Below are positions 17,213 to 24,966 of a stretch of 64,000 nucleotides of DNA, piece by piece. The first letter of the stretch is position 1. Every line of letters starts with the position of its first letter. The position numbers were made by a program, and so were the translations under genes. Under the pieces are notes generated by a model that worked only from the letters and a program-made list of their open reading frames with translations, was not told the DNA's origin and did not search any database. The DNA comes from CAYSPG01 sp964432885 (GTDB lineage Bacteria > Bacteroidota > Bacteroidia > AKYH767-A > OLB10), in NCBI GenBank assembly GCA_964432885.1, contig CAYSPG010000004.1, positions 1-64,000 on the forward strand, given 5' to 3'.

Positions 17213-18514
17213 TTACTTAAGTGCTTTTTTATAAACCTCCAAGCACCGTTCACGTGCAAACTTGTGTTCAACTATTGGTTGTGGATAATTTAATTCCTGA
17301 AACTCAGGAACCCATTTGCTGATGTATTTAAACTCAGGGTCAAATTTTTTTGTTTGTTCGGCCGGATTAAAAATTCGGAAATACGGTGCGGCATCGCAGC
17401 CGCTGCTTGCAGCCCACTGCCACCCTCCGTTGTTTGACGACAGTTCAAAGTCCAACAATTTTTTTGCGAAGTAGGCTTCACCCCAGCGCCAGTCAATTAA
17501 TAAATGTTTGGTTAAAAAACTTGCTGTAATCATTCGCACACGGTTATGCATAAAACCTGTAGCATTTAATTCGCGCATGCCTGCATCTACTATAGGATAT
17601 CCTGTTTGACCACTACACCACTTATAAAATTCATCTTCGTTATTTCTCCAAGGTATGTTGTCATATTTTTTTTTGAATGCCTGGTGCACATTTGGAAAAT
17701 ACCACAATATCATCATATAAAATTCGCGCCAAATCAATTCATTTAACCATGAATCACTCAATAAAGCAGCTTTAACTACAAGTTGCCGTATGCTTACTGT
17801 ACCAAACCGTAGATGCACACTTACATGCGATGTAGCATTGCGCGCAGGAAAATCACGGTTGGCTGCGTATGTTTTAAGTGTTTCATCGTCAACAGAAAAA
17901 TCATAAAAGATTTCGGTGCTTTTTGTAAAACCAATTTCACTTAACGAAATAAATTTTTTGTTTTCGATTTTGTAAAAATTCGAAACATATTTTTTGGTTG
18001 GATACGGTTTAGTATAAAATGCATTGAGCTTTGCGCACCACTTTTTTCCATAAGATGTAAAAACTGTATAAGGTGTTCCGTCATCCTTTATCACCTCGTC
18101 CTTTTCAAAAATAACCTGGTCTTTATACGTTGAGAAATTTATTTTACACGAAGCAAAATAATCAGCCATTATTTTATCACGCTCACCCGCATACGGCTCG
18201 TAATCGTGATTGGCAAAAACATCTTTTACATCATACTCACTTATAATTTCTTCCCACGCATTTAAAGGAGTGCTGTATTTTACAAGTAACGTGCTCCCGT
18301 ATTTTTTTAGTTCATCGTTTAGCTTTAAAAGCTGATGATGTATAAATACAACACGCCTGTCGTTTTTATCTTCAAGTTTGCCAAGTATGTTTTTGTCAAA
18401 AATAAAAACAGGCAGCACCGGAAATTTATTTTTTAATGCATGATATAGGCCTGCATTATCGTCAAGTCGCAAGTCGCGTCTAAACCAAAAACAGGTAATT
18501 TGTTTTTTGAGCAT
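17213..18514 (-). CDS. Deoxyribodipyrimidine photolyase / cryptochrome family
   Basis: The protein repairs UV-induced pyrimidine dimers with light. It has the N-terminal antenna-binding domain (FWFRRDLRLDDNAGLYHAL) and the C-terminal FAD domain. The latter contains HLRFGTVSIRQL, WLNELIWREFYMMIL, GMRELNATGFMHNRVRMITASFLTKHLLIDWRWG and NNGGWQWAASSGCDAAPYFRIFNP. These fit a class I CPD photolyase; a cryptochrome-like role cannot be ruled out. The ATG at 18514 puts the conserved start eight residues in. The epimerase gene lies 28 nt upstream on the same strand. Confidence 0.93.
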   Translation of the reverse strand: MLKKQITCFWFRRDLRLDDNAGLYHALKNKFPVLPVFIFDKNILGKLEDKNDRRVVFIHHQLLKLNDELKKYGSTLLVKYSTPLNAWEEIISEYDVKDVFANHDYEPYAGERDKIMADYFASCKINFSTYKDQVIFEKDEVIKDDGTPYTVFTSYGKKWCAKLNAFYTKPYPTKKYVSNFYKIENKKFISLSEIGFTKSTEIFYDFSVDDETLKTYAANRDFPARNATSHVSVHLRFGTVSIRQLVVKAALLSDSWLNELIWREFYMMILWYFPNVHQAFKKKYDNIPWRNNEDEFYKWCSGQTGYPIVDAGMRELNATGFMHNRVRMITASFLTKHLLIDWRWGEAYFAKKLLDFELSSNNGGWQWAASSGCDAAPYFRIFNPAEQTKKFDPEFKYISKWVPEFQELNYPQPIVEHKFARERCLEVYKKALK

Positions 18515-18542
18515 ATAATTTTTGGCAAACAACAATTATCGG

Positions 18543-19457
18543 TTAATTGTTTTGGGTTATGCAATCAAAAATTGCATCTGATGAATTTTGAAACTGAAAT
18601 TTAAAACCTTCGTCAGTAATTTTTTTACAGGATACTTTGTGACTTGCCAGTAGCATTTGAGTACGCTTACCCAGTACCATTTTTAATGCAAATGCAGGAA
18701 CCGGAATTTTAAACGTTATATTTTTTACAGCAGATTGTATTGCACGCACTAAATTAATGTTTGAAACCGGTTGTGGGGCTACGGCATTGTAAATGCCGCA
18801 TATGTTTTTGTTTTCAAGTGCAAATACAATCATGCTGCACAAATCATTGATGTGAATCCAACTTTGCCATTGGCTGCCATTGCCCAAAACAGGTGCAATA
18901 AAAAATTTACCGGGAAGCAACATTTCTTTTAACATGCCTCCCTTTTTCGACATTACCAAACCAATTCTGAAAATTACAGTACGAATATTTATGCTTTGCA
19001 TTTTTAATGCTTCCGTTTCCCATTGGTTGCAAATGCTTGCCAGAAAATCATTTCCGTGTGTGCTGCTTTCAAATAAAAGTTCGTTTCCGGGTTTGTAAAT
19101 GCCAATGGCCGATGCGTTTATAAAAGTGTGTACGTTGTGCGATGTTTTTTTTAAAGTTTGATAAAGCAATGCTGTTGATTTTATCCTGCTATTAAGCAAT
19201 TGTTGTTTGCGCTTTGCAGTCCATCGCTTATCTGCAATTCCTTCGCCTGCCAGATTTATAATTGCATCGGCATCCTTAATTGCACAAGTATCAATACTTC
19301 CGCTATCCGTATCCCAGTTAAAAGTTTTGACACCGGCCATATTTTTCTTGGTTCGGCTTAATACAGCAACATTATATCCTTTAAGCAATAACAGCTCAGC
19401 AAGGTGCAAACCTATTAATCCGCTGCCTGCAATTAAAATATGTTTAGGTGTATACAT
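18543..19457 (-). CDS. TIGR01777-family NAD-dependent epimerase-like protein
   Basis: An N-terminal Rossmann motif ILIAGSGLIGLHLAELLL binds a dinucleotide. AIINLAGEGIADKRWTAKRKQQLLNSRIKST is the hallmark of this YfcH-like family. Later segments SAIGIYKP, WQSWIHINDLCSMIVFALEN and the C-terminal LGKRTQMLLASHKVS also fit. Length (304 residues) is standard. The physiological substrate of the family is not established. It is upstream of the photolyase on the same strand, probably in one transcript. Confidence 0.9.
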   Translation of the reverse strand: MYTPKHILIAGSGLIGLHLAELLLLKGYNVAVLSRTKKNMAGVKTFNWDTDSGSIDTCAIKDADAIINLAGEGIADKRWTAKRKQQLLNSRIKSTALLYQTLKKTSHNVHTFINASAIGIYKPGNELLFESSTHGNDFLASICNQWETEALKMQSINIRTVIFRIGLVMSKKGGMLKEMLLPGKFFIAPVLGNGSQWQSWIHINDLCSMIVFALENKNICGIYNAVAPQPVSNINLVRAIQSAVKNITFKIPVPAFALKMVLGKRTQMLLASHKVSCKKITDEGFKFQFQNSSDAIFDCITQNN

Positions 19458-19488
19458 GCCCTTTCAACATATAACTGCATTTGTTGTT

Positions 19489-20502
19489 TTACAATTTTGT
19501 AGGATCATCCAAATCGTAGTAATCTAATCGCTCATCGTTAAGCAAAAAGTTATCGCCATTTCTTCTCCACTTTAAATTACCTAATAGAATTCGTGCAGAA
19601 AACTTAGCATAAAAACCCGATTCAACGTTGGCATTATAAAAATAATCTTTAGAGCCAGCCGTGGTTGAAGCATCAGAAAACGAAATTTTGCGTCTAAACA
19701 TATATCCCACTTCGGGTGTAAAAAAGAAACGTCCGCTTACGCCTATTTTATAATTAAGTCCTGTTTTAAAACTGCGCATCTTAAAGCGGGATACTACCCG
19801 ATTGCCCAATGAAGAATCATCAGAGGCAAAATTAAACTGGTCGCCATTGGGTTGAATCATCACGGTAAACATATCAAACGGATTTGTTTTGTACGACCAC
19901 GAAATACTTAACGGCAATGTCATTTTTAGTTTTGATTTGTTACCGGTGCGAAACACGCAGCCAATAATTGGCAATGGTAAGCCACGTCCGTATGAGTATG
20001 AATACACAACACCAAGGTGATAAGAAAAATTTCCGTTTGATTTGTGTTTAAACAACACGTGACCCGTAAAACGAGGAGTAAGTGAACCAAGAATTTCTAT
20101 ATCCTGTGCAATGCCTGCAGCAATGGAAGCAAGGTACGTGTTTTTATCGCCTGAGTTAAAAATTACCGATGGCCCAGCAGTGGCACTTAGCAGTTGGTGT
20201 GGTGAATCTAAAAAAGACAAATCAATGGTTGAATAGGATGCATTAATATTAAGCAATGCAACTACTGTTTTATACTCAAGGTCATTGGTAAGCGCATTGC
20301 GCTCGCTCAATAAAGGATACATTAATCCAACAGCTCCTTTTGAAAAACCAAAGCGCGAGTTAAGTGAGTCATCCATGGTTGACTCAAAAAAGTATTCGCC
20401 CGAAAGTTTTATTTGAGGATTTAAAAATTTATTGTCCTGCGAATAGCCAGGTTTAAAAAGAACAACAAGTAGAAAAAGCAATGCTTTTGTTTTTAATGTC
20501 AT
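19489..20502 (-). CDS. Predicted outer-membrane beta-barrel protein, unknown function
   Basis: A signal peptide (KTKALLFLLVVLFKPGYSQ) is followed by alternating amphipathic strands ending in aromatic residues (FSYHLGVVYSYSYGRGLPLP; FFTPEVGYMFRRKISF; GFYAKFSARILLGNLKW). This pattern fits an outer-membrane barrel of about 330 residues. No family motif is recognised. It lies 31 nt upstream of the epimerase gene on the same strand. A glycine-poor, strand-rich composition argues against a soluble enzyme. Confidence 0.6.
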   Translation of the reverse strand: MTLKTKALLFLLVVLFKPGYSQDNKFLNPQIKLSGEYFFESTMDDSLNSRFGFSKGAVGLMYPLLSERNALTNDLEYKTVVALLNINASYSTIDLSFLDSPHQLLSATAGPSVIFNSGDKNTYLASIAAGIAQDIEILGSLTPRFTGHVLFKHKSNGNFSYHLGVVYSYSYGRGLPLPIIGCVFRTGNKSKLKMTLPLSISWSYKTNPFDMFTVMIQPNGDQFNFASDDSSLGNRVVSRFKMRSFKTGLNYKIGVSGRFFFTPEVGYMFRRKISFSDASTTAGSKDYFYNANVESGFYAKFSARILLGNLKWRRNGDNFLLNDERLDYYDLDDPTKL

Positions 20503-20611
20503 AAGAAAGGATTAATGAGTGTAAACGATAAACGCTTTTAACGTTGCGAAAATTATGTGTTTTTGACAGACGTAATAAAACACTGTTTAATAATTACCAA
20601 AAATTTATTGC

Positions 20612-20619
20612 TATCTTTG
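20612..20619 (+). promoter_or_regulatory. Candidate -7 promoter box for the ALDH pair
   Basis: TATCTTTG matches TAnnTTTG exactly and lies 19 nt before the ATG at 20639. Only a degenerate TTTA upstream element was found. Confidence 0.45.
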
Positions 20620-20638
20620 GAATAATAATTTTCAGATT

Positions 20639-22111
20639 ATGTCTTCTAAATCAAAAAAAGCGGCCATTAACTTTAATTCTTCATGGCGCTATTCACCTGC
20701 ACCCGAAACAGCAGAAGCTTCGATAAAAAAACAATATGGACTTTTTATTAATGGCAAATTTATTAGTCCGCAAGGCGGAAAATATTTTGATAGCATTAAC
20801 CCTTCAAATGAAACAACCATTGCGCAAATAGCCGAAGCATCTGCTGCTGATGTTGATAGTGCGGTAAAAGCAGCACGCAATGCATATAATAATGTGTGGG
20901 GCAAAATGCCTGCAAAGGAACGTGGCAAATATATTTATCGCATTGCCCGTATGATGCAGGAGCGCGCACGCGAGTTGGCAATTATTGAGAGTATGGATGG
21001 CGGCAAGCCCATTCGCGAAAGCCGTGATGTGGATGTTCCATTGGCAGCAGCGCACTTTTTTTATTATGCCGGATGGGCAGATAAAATAAACTATGCCTTC
21101 CCTGGTGTAAATCCAAATTCACTTGGTGTGGCCGGACAAATTATTCCATGGAATTTTCCACTGCTAATGGCTGCATGGAAAATTGCACCCGCACTTGCCT
21201 GTGGAAACACGGTGGTGCTTAAGCCGGCTGAAACAACACCGCTTACTGCGCTAAAGCTGGCCGAAATAATACAAGACTGCGACTTACCACAGGGCGTGGT
21301 TAATATTGTTACAGGAGCTGGTGCTACGGGTGCTGCTATAGTTAACCATGCAGGCATTAATAAGATTGCATTTACAGGAAGCACTGAAGTGGGTAAAATA
21401 ATTCAGCGTTCACTGGCAGGTACCGATAAGAAATATACACTTGAACTTGGTGGCAAAGCGGCCAATATTATTTTTGAAGATGCAGCAATAGACCAGGCTG
21501 TTGAAGGAATTATAAACGGAATATTTTTTAATCAGGGACATGTATGCTGTGCAGGCTCACGTTTGTTTGTGCAGGAAGGAGTTGCCGATATTGTTTTGCG
21601 TAAGCTAAAAGACCGAATGGAAACATTAATAGTGGGCGACCCGCTTGATAAAAATACCGACATAGGGGCCATCAACTCAAAAGAGCAATTAGGAAAAATA
21701 AAATCGCTTGTAAAAATTGGAATTAATGAAGGCGGCAATTGCTATCAGTCATCATGCGAAATTCCTTCAAAAGGATATTTTTTCAAGCCAACTATTTTTA
21801 CCGATGTTGCACAGTCAAGCACCATTGTACAACAGGAAATTTTTGGCCCCGTGCTGGCCATACAAACTTTTCGTACGGCTGAGGAAGCTATTGAAAAAGC
21901 AAACAACACGCCTTATGGATTAAGTGGCGGTGTATGGACAGATAAAGGTTCAAAAGCATTTAAAATAACTTCGAAAATAAAAGCTGGTGTTTTGTGGGCA
22001 AACACATATAATAAGTTTGATCCAACATCACCCTTTGGCGGATTTAAAGAAAGCGGCATGGGGCGCGAAGGGGGATTGCATGGTTTGGGGGCATATTTAA
22101 AATTGAATTAA
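20639..22111 (+). CDS. Aldehyde dehydrogenase
   Basis: This NAD(P)-dependent enzyme oxidises an aldehyde to its acid. Visible are the cofactor region GNTVVLKPAETTPLTA, the FTGSTEVGK loop, general base Glu269 in LELGGK, and catalytic Cys303 in GHVCCAGSR. The C-terminal NKFDPTSPFGGFKESGMGREGG is conserved. It is 490 residues with a short N-terminal extension. The substrate cannot be read from sequence. A truncated ALDH-like gene follows 11 nt downstream, an arrangement suggesting that the two products act together. Confidence 0.93.
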   Translation: MSSKSKKAAINFNSSWRYSPAPETAEASIKKQYGLFINGKFISPQGGKYFDSINPSNETTIAQIAEASAADVDSAVKAARNAYNNVWGKMPAKERGKYIYRIARMMQERARELAIIESMDGGKPIRESRDVDVPLAAAHFFYYAGWADKINYAFPGVNPNSLGVAGQIIPWNFPLLMAAWKIAPALACGNTVVLKPAETTPLTALKLAEIIQDCDLPQGVVNIVTGAGATGAAIVNHAGINKIAFTGSTEVGKIIQRSLAGTDKKYTLELGGKAANIIFEDAAIDQAVEGIINGIFFNQGHVCCAGSRLFVQEGVADIVLRKLKDRMETLIVGDPLDKNTDIGAINSKEQLGKIKSLVKIGINEGGNCYQSSCEIPSKGYFFKPTIFTDVAQSSTIVQQEIFGPVLAIQTFRTAEEAIEKANNTPYGLSGGVWTDKGSKAFKITSKIKAGVLWANTYNKFDPTSPFGGFKESGMGREGGLHGLGAYLKLN

Positions 22112-22122
22112 AAAACAAAACG

Positions 22123-23049
22123 ATGGAAGCCAAAATAAAAGCCAGAGGCACAAAAAAAATTTCGTTCGAAAACGGAAGTTCATTAAACGGACATGCAAAA
22201 ACCGATACACGACTTTCGGTTCAAAAAACATATAAACTTTATATAGACGGAAAATTTCCTAGAACCGAATCAGGCAGGTATTATAAGTTAAACGATGCCA
22301 ATGGAAATGTGATTGCCAATGTATGCCGTAGCTCTCGAAAAGATTTTCGTGACGCTGTTGTTGTTGCACGAAAGGCACAGGAGGGATGGCAAAAGAAAAC
22401 GGCTTACAACAAAGGACAAATATTGTATCGAATTGCCGAAACGCTTGAAGGCCGTAAGGCACAATTTATTGAAACACTTATTTTGCAGGGCTGTAAAAAA
22501 GCAGAAGCCGAAAAAGAGTTTACCACTTCGGTAGACCTTCTCGTTTATTATGCCGGATGGAGCGATAAATACCAGCAAATTTTCAGCAGTGTAAATCCTG
22601 TTGAATCGGCTCACTTTAATTTTTCGTTTCCTGAGCCAACAGGAGTTGTTTCAGTAATTACCCCTCAGCATTCGGGTCTGTTGGGATTGTTGTCCTGCAC
22701 TATACCAGCTATTGTGGGTGGCAATGCTGTTATTGTTTTGGCATCCGAAAAATTTCCACTCACAGCCATCGAGCTTGCTGAAGTTGTTCATGCAAGCGAT
22801 TTGCCTGGTGGAGTTATTAATATTCTTACAGGAAACAATAAAGAATTGGTTTCGCATTTTTCAAATCACATGGATGTTAACGCATGTGTGTATGCAGGTG
22901 ATGATACCCAACATTTAAAAACCATTCAGCTAAATGCAGCCGGTAATGTAAAGCGCGTTGTTTTTTTAAAAAACATAGTGGAACAAAATCCGTATCGAAT
23001 TTTAGAATTGCAAGAAATTAAAACCACCTGGCATCCTATTGGGATTTAG
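22123..23049 (+). CDS. Truncated ALDH-like protein without catalytic cysteine
   Basis: The 308 residues align with the N-terminal cofactor domain of ALDHs: YKLYIDGKFPRTESGRYY, RKAQEGWQKKTAYNKGQILYRIAE, LLVYYAGW, GVVSVITPQHSGLLGLL and GGNAVIVLASEKFPLTAIELAE. The protein stops where the catalytic domain would begin. The LELGGK glutamate is replaced (LNAAGNVKRVVF) and no active-site cysteine is present. The gene is intact and coupled to a full ALDH, so it is probably a non-catalytic subunit rather than decay. The order resembles bacterial ALDH16, where both parts are fused. Confidence 0.8.
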   Translation: MEAKIKARGTKKISFENGSSLNGHAKTDTRLSVQKTYKLYIDGKFPRTESGRYYKLNDANGNVIANVCRSSRKDFRDAVVVARKAQEGWQKKTAYNKGQILYRIAETLEGRKAQFIETLILQGCKKAEAEKEFTTSVDLLVYYAGWSDKYQQIFSSVNPVESAHFNFSFPEPTGVVSVITPQHSGLLGLLSCTIPAIVGGNAVIVLASEKFPLTAIELAEVVHASDLPGGVINILTGNNKELVSHFSNHMDVNACVYAGDDTQHLKTIQLNAAGNVKRVVFLKNIVEQNPYRILELQEIKTTWHPIGI

Positions 23050-23068
23050 GGTTGCATATTTCAGGTGA

Positions 23069-24466
23069 TTAAATTAGTTCTGCGGTTTTTGTTTTAAGCC
23101 ATTGTATATCGGCAATATCTTTTGCTGTTGAAAGTTCGGTATTTAATTTTTTTAATAGTGCTTTACTGTTAAATGCCTGCTGAAGTTTGCCAACGGTTTT
23201 AATAAAGTTGCTGTAAATGGTTTTTTGAAAAGCGGACATATGCCTGTTGCGGTAAATAAATTTTTTAAACGATGACATCTGGTAATACAATCCATCCCTA
23301 TCATCCAGCTCAAAATAAATTTTAAGCATCATCAGTCGTGCATCTAATCGGTAAAATATATCGTCCATATTTACAAACTGCAGCAATCTTCGTGCTTCCT
23401 TAAATTCCTTTTTTGCAAAGTGTAAAGCAGCCATATTGTAACGGAATGCATTTTTGCGCTCGGCAGCAATTAAATGGCCATTGTATTTTTCGATAAATGA
23501 TTTTGCCCATGCTTGTTCTCCTTCGTGTAAAGAAATGGTAACAGCATTTTTATAATCCCACTGACTGAGCCATTGTTTACGAAACAAACTTTTTGCAATC
23601 AACATTTGCTTGTAAATATCAAGCAACGTTTTACGGTAAACAAGTTCACCTGAATTTATTTTTCGTGTACAATAATTTTTAAGGTAATGATAAAAATCCA
23701 TTAGCTCAATGGAGTCAAATTCACTTTCACTATTAAACACAATTTTTTTAAGATTGCTAAAGTGTTTTTCATCATCGGGCTTTGTAAGTGTCATTAGCAC
23801 ATAGTAATAAACCATTACTGGCTGCACATGGTTGTAAATTCCTGATTCAACAACAGCAATTACCTCGCTGTAAAATGCCGGAACAAATTGTGCCGACATA
23901 ATATTACTATAGTTGGCCATTTCGCAAAACAACTTTAGCTTGTGCAATACAAAGTGTGTGTCAAAATAATTTGAAATGCTTTTAAAATCAGGAATCGTAT
24001 TTTGCTCAGAATTTTTAAGTTGCAATTCGTAAAAAAATTTTTCCAGTTCGTACAAGTACTGATAACCGTTGGTGTGTGCAGTGGTTACATTTTTTTTTCG
24101 GTGAACTTCCTTATAAAGCGTGTTAAAGGGTTTTGATAAATTACGTTTAAACATTTCGGCTGATAGTAAATGACGGTAAACTGCATCATTATTATATGCA
24201 TGTTTAAAAACCAAAAACGTTTGCAGGTAAAGTGATAAATCGCCAACCAGATAGCTGCGCTTTTTTGCGGAGAGTTTATTTAACTGCTTATTGGATTTAG
24301 CCGATGAAGTAATGTATGATTCGAAAATTGCCTGCATCAGCGGCAAGTCGTTTTTATGTCGGGCGTTTATTTGGGTTTGCCAGCATAAGAAATGAGTGAA
24401 GGATTTTAGTTCACGCACTTCAAGTGATGATAGAAGGGTGTTTAGGCGTGAGTCTTGTTCTGTCAT
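23069..24466 (-). CDS. Large helical protein of unknown function
   Basis: This 465-residue protein has no signal peptide and no catalytic motif I recognise. It looks almost entirely alpha-helical, with repeats of helix pairs towards the C-terminus (AFRYNMAALHFAKKEFKEARRLLQFV; ARLMMLKIYFELDDRDGLYYQ). This suggests a TPR-like solenoid. It begins EQDSRLNTLLSSLEVRELKSF and is rich in Tyr, Phe and Lys. It converges on the ALDH-like gene with 19 nt between stops. It may be a cytoplasmic scaffold, but no partner is evident. Confidence 0.7.
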   Translation of the reverse strand: MTEQDSRLNTLLSSLEVRELKSFTHFLCWQTQINARHKNDLPLMQAIFESYITSSAKSNKQLNKLSAKKRSYLVGDLSLYLQTFLVFKHAYNNDAVYRHLLSAEMFKRNLSKPFNTLYKEVHRKKNVTTAHTNGYQYLYELEKFFYELQLKNSEQNTIPDFKSISNYFDTHFVLHKLKLFCEMANYSNIMSAQFVPAFYSEVIAVVESGIYNHVQPVMVYYYVLMTLTKPDDEKHFSNLKKIVFNSESEFDSIELMDFYHYLKNYCTRKINSGELVYRKTLLDIYKQMLIAKSLFRKQWLSQWDYKNAVTISLHEGEQAWAKSFIEKYNGHLIAAERKNAFRYNMAALHFAKKEFKEARRLLQFVNMDDIFYRLDARLMMLKIYFELDDRDGLYYQMSSFKKFIYRNRHMSAFQKTIYSNFIKTVGKLQQAFNSKALLKKLNTELSTAKDIADIQWLKTKTAELI

Positions 24467-24966
24467 ATAATTTGTTTATTGGTTATATAAAAGTTTGTGT
24501 GGTTGAGATGCCTCGGCTTCGCTCGGCATGACAAGGTAGAGTCACAAAGTAGGGAGAAGGAGGCTTGAAGTTTTGGGCAAAGCCCAAAACTTCAAGCCCC
24601 CTTCTCCCTCTAACCGCCAACCTATCTGTCATGCCGAGCGAAGCCGAGGCATCTTTTTCTATTTATTGCTTACTTATTAATTTTATATTTTATTTGGTAA
24701 ATATAATCATTGTATAATATTTTAATGGCTAAATATTAAATACTTACAAAAAGATAGTTTGGTAAATATAAAATAATGTACTTTTCTTAAACGCTTTGCC
24801 AATGTACTATTGTACCATGAAAAGAAGTCTCCTGGCAAATGTGTTTGAGGTGTGTAGTTTGGTGTTTGAAGTTCTGCATAATAAGAAAAGCATAATCATT
24901 CAATCAGCCTCCAGCAACAAACCTCAGGCATCAAACAAAAAAGCGTAATTTTAAAAACTCAACAAT
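24467..24966. other. 500-nt intergenic region with a nested palindrome and an AT-rich leader
   Basis: The left part holds the palindromic element at 24506-24654. The right part is very AT-rich and contains a 14-nt direct repeat, tttggtaaatataa, at 24693-24706 and 24758-24771. It probably carries the promoter for the T9SS cargo gene at 24967. I see no coding sequence. Confidence 0.6.
24506..24654. repeat. Nested inverted-repeat element A (MITE/REP-like)
   Basis: Perfect 28-bp outer arms (24506-24533 and 24627-24654, starting agatgcctcggcttcgctcg) enclose a second inverted repeat at 24552-24608. The inner repeat has 27-bp arms with one mismatch and a 3-nt loop. The gaps between outer and inner arms are 18 nt on both sides. 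No transposase is present. The element at 36408-36554 has nearly the same geometry. Confidence 0.9.

Noticed and set aside
22123..23049. Reading the short ALDH-like gene as a pseudogene
   Set aside because: The frame is intact with normal codon use, has its own N-terminal extension and sits in a tight operon. The missing catalytic half fits a dedicated non-catalytic partner better, although decay cannot be strictly excluded.
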